A stretch of 64,000 nt of DNA, from the NCBI RefSeq assembly GCF_002806975.1, contig NZ_NIHD01000013.1, positions 1 to 64,000 of the forward strand, read 5' to 3'. The notes beneath the pieces are model-generated. The model was not told the DNA's origin. It saw only the letters and a program-made list of their open reading frames with translations, and did no database searches. Both the position numbers and the translations under genes were made by a program. Positions 26,704-39,364 of the stretch are shown here, piece after piece (positions within the stretch are counted from its first letter, which is position 1; each line of letters starts with the position of its first letter). The DNA is from Marinobacter aromaticivorans. GTDB taxonomy: Bacteria > Pseudomonadota > Gammaproteobacteria > Pseudomonadales > Oleiphilaceae.

Positions 26704-27402
26704 CTACCACTGCATTACTGTCTTCACAAACGGAATGGTCAGCCTTCTCTGAGCCTGCAACGAATTTTCATCCAGTGTGTCGAGAATGCCCAGCAACTCT
26801 CCCAGGCGTCTCGGTGCCCGCCGCATGATAAAACCTGCAACCTCATCCGTCATTGTCAGCCCGCGCCTTTCTGCACGGGCCATAAGGATTTTCTGTCGAT
26901 CAGCATCACGGTAAATCCCCAACTGGACAGTAACACCCTGACGCAACCTGGAAGCCAGGTCCGGCAACGTAAATGGCAGGGACGCCGGGACCTCCGAGAG
27001 GCTTACAATCAACGTGTGCCCGCCATCGTGCAACCGGTTATAAAGATGAAAAACGGCTTCTTCCCAGTCCGCTCTTCCAGCGATCCTGTCCAGATCGTCA
27101 AGCGCGACTATGTCCATGGCATCCAGCCCGGCAAGGGCTTCCGGCCCAAACGGCTCCAGCTCGGCAATACTGATACAGACTGCGGTATTCCCCAAAGCTT
27201 CCGCTCTATGGCACGCCGCCTGCAAAAGATGGCTTTTACCCGTGTCGGAATCACCACAAACCACCACTACCGGCAATTCATCTGCCCCGGAAAGCACCGA
27301 CTGGAAACGCAGGGCTGCCTCCCGGTTGCGATCACCATGAAAGTTATCGAAACGTGCATCGTCCCGAAGCCGAACACCAAGAACCAGCTGAGAAGCATTC
27401 AC
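26704..27402 (-). CDS. hda: DnaA regulatory inactivator Hda
   Basis: An AAA+ protein that, bound to the sliding clamp, stimulates ATP hydrolysis by DnaA and prevents over-initiation. The GTG start at 27402 overlaps the upstream stop as GTGA. It places the clamp-binding motif (SQLVLGVRLRDD) at the extreme N-terminus, as in Pseudomonas Hda. GDSDTGKSHLL (about residue 50) is the P-loop and DIVALDDLD the Walker B. ATGs further upstream (27420, 27504) would run into the preceding gene. The 232-residue length fits the family. Confidence 0.9.
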   Translation of the reverse strand: MNASQLVLGVRLRDDARFDNFHGDRNREAALRFQSVLSGADELPVVVVCGDSDTGKSHLLQAACHRAEALGNTAVCISIAELEPFGPEALAGLDAMDIVALDDLDRIAGRADWEEAVFHLYNRLHDGGHTLIVSLSEVPASLPFTLPDLASRLRQGVTVQLGIYRDADRQKILMARAERRGLTMTDEVAGFIMRRAPRRLGELLGILDTLDENSLQAQRRLTIPFVKTVMQW

Positions 27403-27959
27403 TGCCTTCCGGACCTCCATGCCCTTAAGCCCCAGACGATCACGTAATGAACACCGCTGAAGACAGTCGAGGCGGCAACCAGCCAGATTCCCGTATCCAG
27501 CCACACCGGCTGCGCCGGGAACCCCGCCAGGATGATGATAATGCCCAGAATAACCAGTATCTGAACCAGGGTGTTCAGCTTGCCCGGAACGCTGGGCTGC
27601 ATATCAAAACGCCCGATGCAGTAGTGGTAAACCAGGGCCCCTCCCACAATCAGAAGATCCCGCCCCAGCACAAGCGCGAACAGCCATAGCGGCAACACAC
27701 TCGTGTAAGTCAATACCAGATAGGCGGTGATCAGCAGACCTTTATCTGCCAGCGGGTCTGCAACGGCGCCAAACCGCGATCGCCAGTTGAAGCGCCGGGC
27801 CAGGAAGCCATCAAGCCCGTCTGTTAACGATGCGATGGCAAAAATTGTCAAAGCAAGACGATACTCCTGTACCAGCAAGGCTCGGGCAAAAGGCGCGATC
27901 AGCAAAATACGCACAAGCGTCAGCGCATTGGGGACCCAGCGCCAGGCATGTGAGTTCAC
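27399..27959 (-). CDS. CDP-alcohol phosphatidyltransferase family protein
   Basis: A 186-residue integral membrane enzyme with the full CDP-alcohol phosphotransferase signature, DGLDGFLARR ... GAVADPLAD (about residues 47-71), whose Asp residues bind metal. Four or five membrane segments follow. It resembles phosphatidylglycerophosphate synthase and may transfer glycerol-3-phosphate or a related alcohol. The substrate cannot be read from sequence, and a separate canonical pgsA elsewhere is likely. It is coupled to hda by a 4-base overlap and follows DUF2066, an order also known in pseudomonads. Confidence 0.85.
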   Translation of the reverse strand: MNSHAWRWVPNALTLVRILLIAPFARALLVQEYRLALTIFAIASLTDGLDGFLARRFNWRSRFGAVADPLADKGLLITAYLVLTYTSVLPLWLFALVLGRDLLIVGGALVYHYCIGRFDMQPSVPGKLNTLVQILVILGIIIILAGFPAQPVWLDTGIWLVAASTVFSGVHYVIVWGLRAWRSGRQ

Positions 27960-27980
27960 AAAAACGCCTCCAGCGCCGCT

Positions 27981-29300
27981 TTACCGCGCGCTATCATTAC
28001 CGATGACCGGCTCCGGCTGCCAGCGATAGTAGAGCACCTGGTAAAGGGACTCAAACGCCTGCTCCGCGTCCTCCTCATCGACCGGGGAAGGTTGATAAGT
28101 AAACATGGACGGTTTGGACTTGTCGGCATCAGGCTGGTTTTCCGGCACCGGCTCCACCTCGGGCCCGGCTGTTTCCGCCTGAGCGGACCCGGCAGTTACA
28201 TTCTGCACCTCCTGTGCGGGCGCAGAGGGCCCCTGCGGCTCGCCCTCTGCCGGCACAAACCGCGAATCCAGTGCAATATATTCCCGGAGCTGGTCCAGTT
28301 CACCGGAAAACGCCACCCTGAGGGTCAATTGTTCGCCCCTGACCCGTGATGCTCCCACGTTTACAACCGGCGTGAGGCCTTCAAGAACCTGGCTGCTTTT
28401 GCCATAGTCTGCAACGGAGGTTACACCTCGCAGCACAATATCAACCTGCGGCAAGTCGCCAACCTCACCTGCAGCGACCGCATAACGGTTGGCATAAAGC
28501 TCGGCCCAGCGGTTTACCAGTGCTTCGGCAAGGGCTTCCCGCGTGGCGGCGGTGACTGACTCCTCGCTGCTGTTGAGTTTGGCACCCTCAAAAACCCAGC
28601 CTGCCCGCCACTGACCACCCGAACGGCTTACCCGCACCATGGCAAGAACGTCGTGTTCCAACCCTTGGGATGCTTCCCGTACGCGGCCGGTAAACTGGCC
28701 CCATATATCCGACAATAATTCGCGGTTTCCGCTGAACTCATTGGGTGGCAGCGCTACCGGTAGCCCACGCTCCTGCGCGGCTCTGGCAAATGCTTCGGCC
28801 CAGACACCGCCATCATCATTGCCGCTCCCCGATCCGGCGGAGCCCATAATCAATCTTCGTACACCGCGGTCTTCGACCGCTATCCAGGCAAGCGTCAGTG
28901 GCCGATTGGCACCCCAGACCGGGGCTCCAATCGACGCCAGCGCCTGGTTCACTCCCACGGCACCGAATGCCATGCTGAGGCGGCTATCGCCAGTTTCGCC
29001 ACGAAGCACCTGGTAAGACAGCAACAGCGACTCGGCATCAGCCAGCAGAGCCTGCACGCCGTCCATCGCGAGTACTTCTCGCGTGCCTGAAATGCGCACG
29101 AAAACCCGCGCCAGCCCGTCTGCGTAGCCCTGAGCGAGATCGCCCGGGCCGGAGCCGGAAACGGGAACCTCCACAGAATACAGCCCTGATACCGTTACGG
29201 CGCTAACAGGGACCGGCACCGCAAGTATCAGTGCACAAAAAACAGCAAGCACAAAGGCTTGTGGCAGCTTAATAACGGTGATCTGGTCTTGTCCTGGCAT
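27981..29300 (-). CDS. DUF2066 exported protein
   Basis: A 439-residue protein with an N-terminal signal or anchor (about residues 8-34, ending in VPVSA). The DUF2066 domain follows (VEVPVSGSGPGDLAQGYADGLARVFVRISG). A Pro/Glu-rich low-complexity stretch near residues 365-405 comes before the C-terminus. The start at 29300 has AGGG seven bases upstream; an ATG at 29321 has none. Its location opposite purM and upstream of the phosphatidyltransferase and hda is conserved in gammaproteobacteria. The function is unknown. Confidence 0.85.
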   Translation of the reverse strand: MPGQDQITVIKLPQAFVLAVFCALILAVPVPVSAVTVSGLYSVEVPVSGSGPGDLAQGYADGLARVFVRISGTREVLAMDGVQALLADAESLLLSYQVLRGETGDSRLSMAFGAVGVNQALASIGAPVWGANRPLTLAWIAVEDRGVRRLIMGSAGSGSGNDDGGVWAEAFARAAQERGLPVALPPNEFSGNRELLSDIWGQFTGRVREASQGLEHDVLAMVRVSRSGGQWRAGWVFEGAKLNSSEESVTAATREALAEALVNRWAELYANRYAVAAGEVGDLPQVDIVLRGVTSVADYGKSSQVLEGLTPVVNVGASRVRGEQLTLRVAFSGELDQLREYIALDSRFVPAEGEPQGPSAPAQEVQNVTAGSAQAETAGPEVEPVPENQPDADKSKPSMFTYQPSPVDEEDAEQAFESLYQVLYYRWQPEPVIGNDSAR

Positions 29301-29502
29301 GAAACACCCTGCAGTTCGCATGAATGGCGAATAGGATACACCATGCCCCCAGGCCTGAGTAGCCAGGCCAGGTTTCGGAAAAGCAATCCGGGCACACTAT
29401 AAAGCTGCCGCCAAGGCAAACCTGGTCCGGTTCAGGCATTAGCACTTGGAGCCCTACACCGCACCTGCTAAAATCCGCCGCCTGACCCACTGGCCAACGG
29501 TT

Positions 29503-30576
29503 ATGAGCAACATGAGCGAACAGAAGCCCTCCCTGACCTACCGCGATGCAGGCGTCGACATTGACGCTGGCAATGAACTTGTCAGCCGCATCAAGGAAAC
29601 CGCCGCACGTACCCGGCGCCCTGAGGTTCTGGGAGGGCTTGGCGGCTTTGGTGCCATGGTCGCCATCCCTCCCGGCTACAAAGAGCCGATTATGGTTTCG
29701 GGCACCGATGGTGTAGGTACCAAACTGCGGCTGGCGATGCAGCTGGCGCAGCACGACACCATCGGAATAGATCTGGTTGCCATGTGCGTCAACGATCTCA
29801 TCGTTGGCGGTGCAGAGCCTTTGTTCTTCCTCGATTATTACGCCACCGGAAAGCTGAATGTCGACATAGCTGCCAGCGTGGTCGCCGGTATTGGCCGCGG
29901 TTGCGAACTGGCCGGCTGTGCGCTGGTGGGCGGCGAAACAGCAGAAATGCCCGGCATGTATGAGGGCGATGACTACGACCTCGCAGGGTTCTGCGTAGGC
30001 GTTGCCGAGCGCAGCGAGATCATTGATGGAAGCAAGGTGCAGGCGGGCGATGTACTGCTGGCACTGGCATCCTCGGGGCCGCACTCCAACGGTTACTCGC
30101 TGATCCGGAAAATTCTTGAAGTCAGCAAAGCCGATCTGGACCAGCCAATGGGTGAGACCACCCTGGCAGGCGCCCTGATGGCACCCACCCGGATCTACGT
30201 CAAAAACCTGCTGCAACTGATACGTGAAGTGAATGTCGGCGCTCTCTCCCATATTACTGGCGGCGGTTTGCCAGAGAACATTCCCCGGGTTCTCCCCAAG
30301 GGCATGGTTGCCGCCATTGACACCGATAGCTGGGAGCTGCCACCTGTGTTTCAGTGGCTCAAGGAGGCCGGCGGTGTAGCCCGTGAAGAAATGTACCGCA
30401 CCTTCAACTGTGGCATTGGCATGATTGTTTGCGTTCCGGCAAACCAGAAAGACCTGGCACTGGACACGCTGAACGCCCTGGGCGAAACAGCCTGGCAGGT
30501 GGGCGTGATCGAACGCGCTGACAATACGGACGAAGAGGCAGCAGTGCGCTATGCACCGGGGCTCCTTACAAAATGA
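29503..30576 (+). CDS. purM: phosphoribosylformylglycinamidine cyclo-ligase
   Basis: Closes the imidazole ring to make aminoimidazole ribotide in purine synthesis. The 357 residues include the family N-terminus ([15 protein letters not shown]). [19 protein letters not shown] and [12 protein letters not shown] form the ATP-binding region, and [12 protein letters not shown] follows. The ATG at 29503 (or 29512) matches the family start; the open frame extends back to a TTG at 29446 without support. It overlaps purN by 4 nt (ATGA). Confidence 0.96.
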   Translation: MSNMSEQKPSLTYRDAGVDIDAGNELVSRIKETAARTRRPEVLGGLGGFGAMVAIPPGYKEPIMVSGTDGVGTKLRLAMQLAQHDTIGIDLVAMCVNDLIVGGAEPLFFLDYYATGKLNVDIAASVVAGIGRGCELAGCALVGGETAEMPGMYEGDDYDLAGFCVGVAERSEIIDGSKVQAGDVLLALASSGPHSNGYSLIRKILEVSKADLDQPMGETTLAGALMAPTRIYVKNLLQLIREVNVGALSHITGGGLPENIPRVLPKGMVAAIDTDSWELPPVFQWLKEAGGVAREEMYRTFNCGIGMIVCVPANQKDLALDTLNALGETAWQVGVIERADNTDEEAAVRYAPGLLTK

Positions 30577-31235
30577 AGGCAGACGAACCGACCGTGCCCA
30601 GAATTCTGGTGCTGGCCTCCGGCAGTGGAACCAACTTCCAGGCTCTCATAGATGCCAGCCGTGAACGGGATTTCCCCGGCCAGATCGTTGCCCTCGGCTG
30701 TAACCAGCCGAAAGCCTTCGTGCTTGAGCGTGCCGGCCAGGCCAATATCGAAACCTTCGTAGTTGACCACAGGAATTTCGGATCGCGGGAAGAATTCGAT
30801 GCTGCCCTGATGGCCCACATTCTTCGCTACAATCCGGACCTCATCGTGCTGGCAGGATTTATGCGCATCCTGACCACAGATTTTGTGCGGGCATTTCGTG
30901 GCAAACTTGTAAACATTCACCCCTCGTTACTGCCAAAGTACACAGGGCTGAACACGCACCAGCGGGTTCTGGATGCTGGCGACCGGACGCACGGGGTCTC
31001 CATTCACTTTGTAACCGAGGAACTCGATGGTGGACCAGTCATCGCTCAGGCTGAAATATCAGTGGCAGCCGGAGACACCAGCGAAACCCTGGCGGAAAAA
31101 GTACAGCAGAAAGAACATCTCCTGTACCCGATTGTAGTTCGCTGGTTCTGCCAAGGCAGGATACAGTTGGGCCAGGATCAGGTGCTTTTCGATGGTCAGG
31201 TTATGGAAGCCCCGATGCGCCTCCCGGAGAGCTGA
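30573..31235 (+). CDS. purN: phosphoribosylglycinamide formyltransferase
   Basis: Transfers formyl from 10-formyltetrahydrofolate to GAR. The 220 residues contain the PRPP-like phosphate loop [13 protein letters not shown] (about residues 13-25). The catalytic region has [25 protein letters not shown] (Asn and His of the NIHPS motif), and [16 protein letters not shown] follows. The purM-purN overlap implies coupled translation. Confidence 0.96.
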   Translation: MKADEPTVPRILVLASGSGTNFQALIDASRERDFPGQIVALGCNQPKAFVLERAGQANIETFVVDHRNFGSREEFDAALMAHILRYNPDLIVLAGFMRILTTDFVRAFRGKLVNIHPSLLPKYTGLNTHQRVLDAGDRTHGVSIHFVTEELDGGPVIAQAEISVAAGDTSETLAEKVQQKEHLLYPIVVRWFCQGRIQLGQDQVLFDGQVMEAPMRLPES

Positions 31236-31320
31236 GGCGCATCTTAACAGACTGTCACCCTGCAATGCCCGCTGACCCGCTAAGCTTTCATCACCCATGA
31301 AGGAACTTGAGGTCAACCCG

Positions 31321-32073
31321 ATGCGATTAGCCAGAATCATGACACCACTGCAGAAAAGGGCTCGAATTACCCTGCTATCCGCCCTGGCTCTGGTCAGCTT
31401 GCTCGCAGGTACCGCCACAAAGGCTGAAACCGGGCCGGCACTGTTTCCCTTCGAAGTAAGCTACAACGCCTCCATGGACAAGGGCTTGTCCCTGAACGGC
31501 AGCGCCAAGCGCGTTCTCACATCACAGGGTAATGACGTCTGGCTGTACCGCACCGATGTGAACTCGTTCATCGCGGATCTTGATGAGTCCCTGATTCTTA
31601 AATGGGAAGACGGTCGGGTTATTCCACTCAGATATCGCTATCGGTTGTCGGGCTTTCTGATCCGGGACAGAAAACAGTCCATTGATTTCGACTGGAAGGC
31701 TGGTGTCGCGACCGGCGAATACCGGGGAAAGCCTTTTCGGATCCAACTTGAAGAAGGCGTTCTCGACCCCCTCGGCTACCAGATCCAGTTGCACCAGGAT
31801 ATTCGGGTTGGAAAGCGCGAAATGGAGTATCAGGTGCTGGACCGGGGCAAAATTGACAGCGAACGCTTTGCCGTTGTGACGGACGACGTCAGTCGCACCG
31901 ATGGAGGCCAGGCTTCCTATCTGAAAGCTGAAAAAGTTCGTGAAAACTCCAAAAGAGAAACCCTGATGTGGTTTGACCCGGATAACAAATATGTGCTGGT
32001 GCGCCTGCTCCAGGTTGAACCCGACGGCAGCCGCTACCAACTCTCACTCAAAAGCATGGACCTGGGAGACTAA
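31321..32073 (+). CDS. DUF3108 exported protein
   Basis: A 250-residue protein with a signal peptide (about residues 1-35, ending in TATKAET). The rest has the beta-rich DUF3108 pattern (LFPFEVSYNASMDKGLSLNGSAKR). The family is thought periplasmic and its function is unknown. The chosen ATG has GAGGT eight bases upstream; another ATG at 31297 would lengthen the signal by eight residues. It sits downstream of purMN, a neighbourhood shared with pseudomonads. Its stop overlaps that of the convergent avtA. Confidence 0.82.
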   Translation: MRLARIMTPLQKRARITLLSALALVSLLAGTATKAETGPALFPFEVSYNASMDKGLSLNGSAKRVLTSQGNDVWLYRTDVNSFIADLDESLILKWEDGRVIPLRYRYRLSGFLIRDRKQSIDFDWKAGVATGEYRGKPFRIQLEEGVLDPLGYQIQLHQDIRVGKREMEYQVLDRGKIDSERFAVVTDDVSRTDGGQASYLKAEKVRENSKRETLMWFDPDNKYVLVRLLQVEPDGSRYQLSLKSMDLGD

Positions 32074-33347
32074 ACCTCCCGGCCCGCCTCGGCCCACACA
32101 GCCTTTACTTCATCTGCAATAACTCGCAGCCCCTGGGCAACACGCTCGTCGTCCTGTGAATAGGTTACGCGCAGGCACTCATGGCGGTGGCGCCAGCCAT
32201 CGTCAGGCAGCCCGGGGAAGAAGTAATGGCCTGAAACCACCAGCACACCACGGGCTTTTAACCGCTGATAAAGCTCCAGACTGGTAATGGGCAAATCCGG
32301 GAACCACAACCACAGGAACATAGCGCCCTCTGGCTTGTGCACGTACCAGCGACAGCTATCTTCACCCATCGCCTCCCGGAAAGCAGCCACGGCACGTTGC
32401 ATCTTGCGCTTGTAGAACGGACACACCACATCCCGACTCAGGGACAGAATTTCGCCGGAACGAACCAGTGGCCCGGCCAACATGGCGCCAAAGCTTCCGG
32501 TCGCCAGATTCATGATGGCATTGATGCCGGACAGGGCTTTAATGACGGGCTCTGCAGCAATCACGATACCTGTGCGCACAGCAGGCAAGCCAAGCTTTGA
32601 CAGGCTCAGGCACAGTATGATCTGCTCGTTCCAGGTGGGTGTGGCATCCACAAACATCAGGCTCGGGAACGGCGTTCCGTAGGCCCCGTCGACAATCAGT
32701 GGCACATCGTGCTGGCGTGCCATTTCCTCCAGCCTGGCCATTTCTTCGTCGGTAACCACGTTGCCGGTGGGATTGGTTGGGCGGGAGACACAGATAGCGC
32801 CGGTTTCCCCGGTAACTTCCACCGCATCAAAGTCTACGCGGTATTTGAATTCGTGAGCATCCGTAAACGAAATATCCGGTTGCACCGCGTGGAACAGGCC
32901 CGGCTCGATACCAGCATCCGCATAGCCTATGTACTCGGGTGCCAGTGGCAGCAGTATATGCTTGCGCTGACCTTCGCCATAATCGCCACCAAACATGTTG
33001 AACAACATGAAAAAAGCAGCCTGGCTGCCATTGGTCAGGGCAATGTTTTCAGGCTTCAGGCCCCAGCCATATTCGCGGTTGAGTAAATCGGCAAGCGAGG
33101 CGATAAACTGTTTTTCGCCCTGGGGCGGGTCGTATATGCCCACCAGCCTGCGAACATCGCTCTCGCTCCGGCTCATGTCCGCCAGAATTTCCTGCACCCG
33201 CGCCTGGATTTCCGGAATGTGCCCGGGGTTTCCACCTCCCATCATGATCATATCGTCGCCGGAGGCCATGGCGTTGCCAAGATCATCCATAAGCGAGGTT
33301 ATGCCGGCTTCTGCAGTGAACTTGCGACCGAAAGTGGAGAGTTTCAT
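32070..33347 (-). CDS. avtA: valine-pyruvate aminotransferase
   Basis: A fold type I PLP enzyme that makes valine with alanine as amino donor. The 425 residues carry the family-specific start (MKLSTFGRKFTAEAGI), the GGNPGHIPEIQ segment and the PLP-binding SLSKLGLPAVR lysine (about residue 250). RPTNPTGN is the conserved Asn region. The GVLVVSGHYFFPGLPDDGWRHRHECLRVTYSQ segment, split here from one conserved stretch, is typical of AvtA. No biosynthetic neighbours are present, and the gene appears to be monocistronic. Confidence 0.93.
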   Translation of the reverse strand: MKLSTFGRKFTAEAGITSLMDDLGNAMASGDDMIMMGGGNPGHIPEIQARVQEILADMSRSESDVRRLVGIYDPPQGEKQFIASLADLLNREYGWGLKPENIALTNGSQAAFFMLFNMFGGDYGEGQRKHILLPLAPEYIGYADAGIEPGLFHAVQPDISFTDAHEFKYRVDFDAVEVTGETGAICVSRPTNPTGNVVTDEEMARLEEMARQHDVPLIVDGAYGTPFPSLMFVDATPTWNEQIILCLSLSKLGLPAVRTGIVIAAEPVIKALSGINAIMNLATGSFGAMLAGPLVRSGEILSLSRDVVCPFYKRKMQRAVAAFREAMGEDSCRWYVHKPEGAMFLWLWFPDLPITSLELYQRLKARGVLVVSGHYFFPGLPDDGWRHRHECLRVTYSQDDERVAQGLRVIADEVKAVWAEAGREV

Positions 33348-33434
33348 GGGTTTGTATCCATCTGATCAGGCTGAACATTTAGCGGGTGGGGCGAAAACGC
33401 TTTTTTGCGCTTGCTTTCTCACGCTCAAGGCGCG

Positions 33435-34034
33435 TTAGTCCCCCAGCGAGATTCCAAGATTGCTGACGCCCTCGTTTGCAGCGTCCTCGCGGATTTCTGT
33501 AATAAACCGTTCCACGGGCGCGCGCTGGCGCTTGAGAGCCAATACCAGGTTGCGCTGGAAGTTTTTATCTTCTTTCATCAGGGGGTGAGAATCCAGCAGG
33601 CGCACCAGTTCGTCTTCTTCCAGGCTTTCCCCCTCGGAGAGCTCTATAAAGCTCATAACTGTGGCTGTTGCCAACTGCGATGCCTCAGTCGCCCGGTGTT
33701 TTGAAGGGTTCAGGCGATTGAGCAGCGCCTGTTCCAGTAACTGGCAGAAGTCGAAAGCCGGGTAAACACCGTAGGCGTCGTAGGCTTCCACATCGGGCGA
33801 GAGGGCTTCCAGTTTCGCCAGCAGTTGCGGTATGGCGGTTTCTGCCACCTCCTCCTGGAGCATATCCCAGGCGCGATCCAGCAGTTGACGCATCTTGCCG
33901 CCGGTTTTCATGCCCACCGCTTCGGCAAACAGGGCATAGTTTGGAAACGATCTTTCGGCAAGGGCTAACAGAAAGGCGCATTCGCGCCATCCCTGTAGCT
34001 GTGAGACGGCTTTGAGAAACTGGTTGGCGTTCAT
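33435..34034 (-). CDS. YjaG/DUF416 family protein
   Basis: A 199-residue helical protein of the DUF416 (YjaG) family, with the typical opening [28 protein letters not shown] shortened here to its landmarks [18 protein letters not shown]. It has no signal peptide or membrane segment. It overlaps dcd by 4 nt and is probably translated from the same mRNA. The function is unknown. Confidence 0.85.
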   Translation of the reverse strand: MNANQFLKAVSQLQGWRECAFLLALAERSFPNYALFAEAVGMKTGGKMRQLLDRAWDMLQEEVAETAIPQLLAKLEALSPDVEAYDAYGVYPAFDFCQLLEQALLNRLNPSKHRATEASQLATATVMSFIELSEGESLEEDELVRLLDSHPLMKEDKNFQRNLVLALKRQRAPVERFITEIREDAANEGVSNLGISLGD

Positions 34035-34597
34035 GTTTTCGGCAGGGTAACCCCTGTCTGGCCAAAGTATTTACCACCCCGGTCCTTGTAGCTGATTTCA
34101 CAGACTTCGTCCGATTCGAAGAACAGCATCTGGGCGACGCCTTCGTTGGCGTAGATTTTGGCCGGGAGGTTGGTAGTGTTGGAGAACTCCAGGGTTACAT
34201 GGCCTTCCCATTCGGGTTCCAGCGGTGTGACGTTGACGATAATGCCACAGCGTGCGTAGGTGGATTTACCCAGGCAGATGGTGAGTACGCTGCGGGGTAT
34301 ACGGAAGTATTCTACGGTGCGTGCCAGGGCAAAGGAGTTCGGCGGGATGATACATACGTCGCCGGTGAAGTCCACGAAGCTTTTTTCGTCGAAGTTTTTG
34401 GGGTCGACGGTGACGGAGTGCACGTTGGTGAAGATTTTGAATTCGTTGCTGCAACGTACGTCGTAGCCGTAACTGGAGGTGCCATAGGAGATGATCCGGC
34501 CTTTTTCAGTTTCACGAACCTGTCCGCTTTCAAAAGGTTCGATCATGCGGTGCTGCTCTGACATCCGGCGAATCCACTTATCGGCTTTGATGCTCAT
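34031..34597 (-). CDS. dcd: dCTP deaminase
   Basis: Deaminates dCTP to dUTP, the main source of dTMP in gammaproteobacteria. The 188 residues show the trimeric dUTPase fold. [12 protein letters not shown], the [25 protein letters not shown] core (the Ser, Arg and catalytic Glu lie in this stretch) and the C-terminal [12 protein letters not shown] arm are all diagnostic. Element C lies 119 nt upstream. ATGA overlap joins it to the yjaG-like gene. Confidence 0.96.
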   Translation of the reverse strand: MSIKADKWIRRMSEQHRMIEPFESGQVRETEKGRIISYGTSSYGYDVRCSNEFKIFTNVHSVTVDPKNFDEKSFVDFTGDVCIIPPNSFALARTVEYFRIPRSVLTICLGKSTYARCGIIVNVTPLEPEWEGHVTLEFSNTTNLPAKIYANEGVAQMLFFESDEVCEISYKDRGGKYFGQTGVTLPKT

Positions 34598-34716
34598 GGG
34601 TGAAGTCTCGTATCCACTGGGAAAGGAAAATTGGGGCGTAGTTTACCTGTTCGGCTAGGTTCTGTCGAAGCTTGGCGGTGTAGCCTCGAGGGTTCTGATT
34701 TTGGGGGCTGCGGTCA

Positions 34717-34810
34717 CAGGAAAGGCGTTCCAAAAACCGCTACGAGCACATCCATGTGCGCTTGTCTTCGGCCGTCCTTGGCCTACGACATTTTTGGAAC
34801 GCCTTTCCTG
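34717..34810 (+). repeat. palindromic core-loop element C
   Basis: Perfect 20-bp arms (34717-34736 and 34791-34810) enclose a 54-nt core (34737-34790). The core begins CCGCTACGAGCACATCC and shares CACATCCATGTGCGCTTG with elements D and E. It lies between mrp and dcd, both on the minus strand, 49 nt past the mrp stop. There is no T-tract after either arm. Confidence 0.92.
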
Positions 34811-34859
34811 CGCCCGCGAACGGACTCATGTGAAGCCCGCCGCGCAAATCACTTCTTAG

Positions 34860-35960
34860 TTAGTGCGACTTAACCGACACACTCGAGATAGCGCCACTGA
34901 GATTTCGTTCCCTTGTGGAAAGCTCCGCCCCAACCCTGCGGGCAATATCGCGGTAGCGCAGCGCCACTTCGGAATCAGGCACGGCAACCACAGTCGGCGC
35001 GCCGCCATCGGTCTGTTCACGGATGGTCATGTGCAGGGGCAGTTGGCCCAGCAGGGTTGTTTCGTATTCATCGGCAATGCGTTCACCGCCGCCTTCGCCG
35101 AACAGGTGTTCTTCGTGGCCGCAGTTGCTGCAGATGTGTACGCTCATGTTTTCGACAACGCCCAGCACCGGGATGTCAACCTTGCGGAACATTTCTATGC
35201 CGCGTTTGCCGTCCAGCAAGGCGATGTCCTGGGGGGTGGTGACGATAACCGCGCCGGTGACCGGGACTTTCTGGGCCAGGGTGAGCTGGATGTCGCCTGT
35301 GCCTGGGGGCATGTCGACAATCAGGTAGTCCAGTTCGTCCCAGAGGGTTTGCTGCAACAGCTGCATGACTGCGCCGCTGACCATGGGGCCGCGCCATACC
35401 ATGGGGGTTTTGTCGGTGGTTACGAAGGCCATGGACATGGCCTGGAGGCCGTGGGCTTCCATGGGCAGGAAGTATTTTTCTTCCCGCACGCCCGGGCGTT
35501 TGTTTTCGGGTACGCCGAGCATCATGCCGATGCTGGGGCCGTAGATGTCGGCATCGAGGATGCCCACGCGTGCGCCTTCAGCTTGCAGTGCAAGGGCAAG
35601 GTTGACGGCGGTGGTGGATTTGCCTACACCCCCTTTACCCGAGGCGACGGCGATGATGTTTTTGACTCCCGGAACGGACGGCAGGTCTTTCTGGACTTTG
35701 TAGGAGTGGATTTTCTGGGCCACATGAACCTCTGCCGCTTCGACGCCGGCAACGTTTTCCAGCGCGTTGGCAACCAGTTGTTTCAGGCCACCGGCGATAC
35801 CTTTTGACGGGTATGGCAATTCGACCATCAGCGTCACTTTGCCGACGTCGTCTGCTACCAGCGACTTTACGGCACCCAGGTCGTAAAGATTCTTTTGCAG
35901 ATAGGGGTCTCGGTATTCACGAACGGCTGCCTGCAAGGCCTGCTCTGAAATCTGTGTCAT
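34860..35960 (-). CDS. apbC: iron-sulfur carrier protein Mrp/ApbC
   Basis: A cytosolic P-loop ATPase that binds and transfers Fe-S clusters. The 366 residues comprise an N-terminal DUF59-like domain (residues 1-90), the deviant Walker [19 protein letters not shown] (about 107-124) and the CxxC pair CSNCGHEE (about 282-285) that holds the cluster. The start at 35960 has GGAGAG upstream; the open frame continues 36 codons further, into the metG promoter region, without support. It is divergent from metG, an arrangement conserved in E. coli and pseudomonads. Confidence 0.95.
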   Translation of the reverse strand: MTQISEQALQAAVREYRDPYLQKNLYDLGAVKSLVADDVGKVTLMVELPYPSKGIAGGLKQLVANALENVAGVEAAEVHVAQKIHSYKVQKDLPSVPGVKNIIAVASGKGGVGKSTTAVNLALALQAEGARVGILDADIYGPSIGMMLGVPENKRPGVREEKYFLPMEAHGLQAMSMAFVTTDKTPMVWRGPMVSGAVMQLLQQTLWDELDYLIVDMPPGTGDIQLTLAQKVPVTGAVIVTTPQDIALLDGKRGIEMFRKVDIPVLGVVENMSVHICSNCGHEEHLFGEGGGERIADEYETTLLGQLPLHMTIREQTDGGAPTVVAVPDSEVALRYRDIARRVGAELSTRERNLSGAISSVSVKSH

Positions 35961-36098
35961 CTGGCTCTCCGTTATGGGCTCATGGGACTTTTCAGCATGA
36001 AAACAGGTGTTTCGGGTGAAAATTATCTGCTCAAAAGGTATCATCTGGGCCCGTTTCTGACCATACAACCCTTATCTGATGAAAGGTTCGGACACACC

Positions 36099-38141
<2,043 letters not shown>

Positions 38142-38188
38142 ACAGAAATCGAGGCAGAGCGTCCCGATGACGCAACGATGACGCACTA

Positions 38189-38770
38189 ATGACAGAGTAT
38201 TTACTGATTTTGGTCAGCACCATCCTGGTGAACAACTTCGTGCTGGTTCAGTTTCTTGGCCTGTGCCCCTTCATGGGGGTATCAGGCAAACTGGAAACGG
38301 CCATGGGCATGTCCCTGGCCACCACCTTTGTGCTGACCCTGTCATCAGTGTGCAGCTATCTTGCCTATACCTACCTTTTAGCCCCTCTGGATCTGGCCTT
38401 TCTGAAAACCATCACCTTCATTCTGGTTATTGCGGTGGTGGTTCAGTTCACCGAAATGGTCGTGCGCAAAACCAGCCCTCTGCTCTATCGCGTATTGGGT
38501 ATCTTCCTGCCGCTGATTACCACCAACTGCGCTGTACTTGGCGTAGCACTTCTTAACCTGAATAAAAACAACAACTTCGTTGAATCAGTACTCTACGGTT
38601 TTGGCGCCGCTGCCGGCTTTTCGCTGGTGCTGGTGCTGTTCGCCGCAATGCGCGAGCGCATTGCTGTGGCCGATGTCCCCGCTTCCTTCCGGGGTGCGGC
38701 CATTGGTATGGTCACCGCAGGGTTGATGTCACTGGCGTTCCTGGGCTTTACCGGCCTGGTTGGCGTTTAG
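38189..38770 (+). CDS. rsxA: Rsx/Rnf electron transport subunit A
   Basis: Inner-membrane subunit of the Rsx (Rnf) complex, which couples NADH-ferredoxin electron transfer to ion movement; in E. coli it also keeps SoxR reduced. The 193 residues form six membrane segments. [18 protein letters not shown] near the N-terminus and [13 protein letters not shown] in the middle carry the two conserved Cys thought to hold a membrane Fe-S cluster. It is first in a six-gene operon, followed by rsxB after 15 nt. Confidence 0.95.
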   Translation: MTEYLLILVSTILVNNFVLVQFLGLCPFMGVSGKLETAMGMSLATTFVLTLSSVCSYLAYTYLLAPLDLAFLKTITFILVIAVVVQFTEMVVRKTSPLLYRVLGIFLPLITTNCAVLGVALLNLNKNNNFVESVLYGFGAAAGFSLVLVLFAAMRERIAVADVPASFRGAAIGMVTAGLMSLAFLGFTGLVGV

Positions 38771-38785
38771 CGGAGACGCGTTTTT

Positions 38786-39364
38786 ATGTGGACAGGCATT
38801 ATTATCGCCGTTCTGGTTCTCCTTGGCCTTGCCCTGGTATTTGGGGGGTTGCTGGGCTTTGCCTCCGAGCGCTTCCGGGTTGAAGGCAATCCGCTGGTGG
38901 AACAGATTGATGCCTTGCTGCCACAGACCCAGTGCGGCCAGTGCGGTTATCCCGGTTGCCGGCCCTATGCCGAATCCATTGCTGAAGGCGGTGCCATCAA
39001 TAAATGCCCCCCGGGCGGGGAATCCACCATTAAGGCTCTGGCTGACCTTCTTGATGTGGAACCCCAGCCACTGGATGCCGAGCACGGTGTGGAGCAGGCC
39101 AAACGTGTTGCGGTGATACGCGAAGATGAGTGCATAGGCTGCACCAAGTGCATCCAGGCCTGCCCGGTGGACGCCATTCTGGGGGCAGCAAAACACATGC
39201 ACACGGTCATTGAAAGTGAGTGCACAGGCTGCGACCTGTGTGTGGAGCCCTGCCCCGTTGACTGCATCGACATGGTTACTGTTGAGCCGGACATCCGTGG
39301 CTGGACCTGGTCTCCACCTGCGCCCGGCATTATCGCCACAGACCGGCAGGAGGCCAATTCCTGA
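38786..39364 (+). CDS. rsxB: Rsx/Rnf ferredoxin subunit B
   Basis: Membrane-anchored multi-cluster ferredoxin, 192 residues. A single N-terminal helix (residues 1-28) is followed by a 4Fe-4S domain ([14 protein letters not shown], about 50-63) and two ferredoxin motifs, [12 protein letters not shown] (about 114) and [12 protein letters not shown] (about 145). It passes electrons from RsxC to the membrane subunits. The stop overlaps the rsxC start by one base. Confidence 0.95.
   Translation: MWTGIIIAVLVLLGLALVFGGLLGFASERFRVEGNPLVEQIDALLPQTQCGQCGYPGCRPYAESIAEGGAINKCPPGGESTIKALADLLDVEPQPLDAEHGVEQAKRVAVIREDECIGCTKCIQACPVDAILGAAKHMHTVIESECTGCDLCVEPCPVDCIDMVTVEPDIRGWTWSPPAPGIIATDRQEANS

Noticed and set aside
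34717..34810. REP/RAYT elements or an insertion sequence
   Set aside because: The arms differ completely between copies, and no transposase-like gene or target duplication was seen.
34863..35807. 314-codon open frame on the plus strand
   Set aside because: It is antisense to mrp, with a His/Gly-rich shadow composition.
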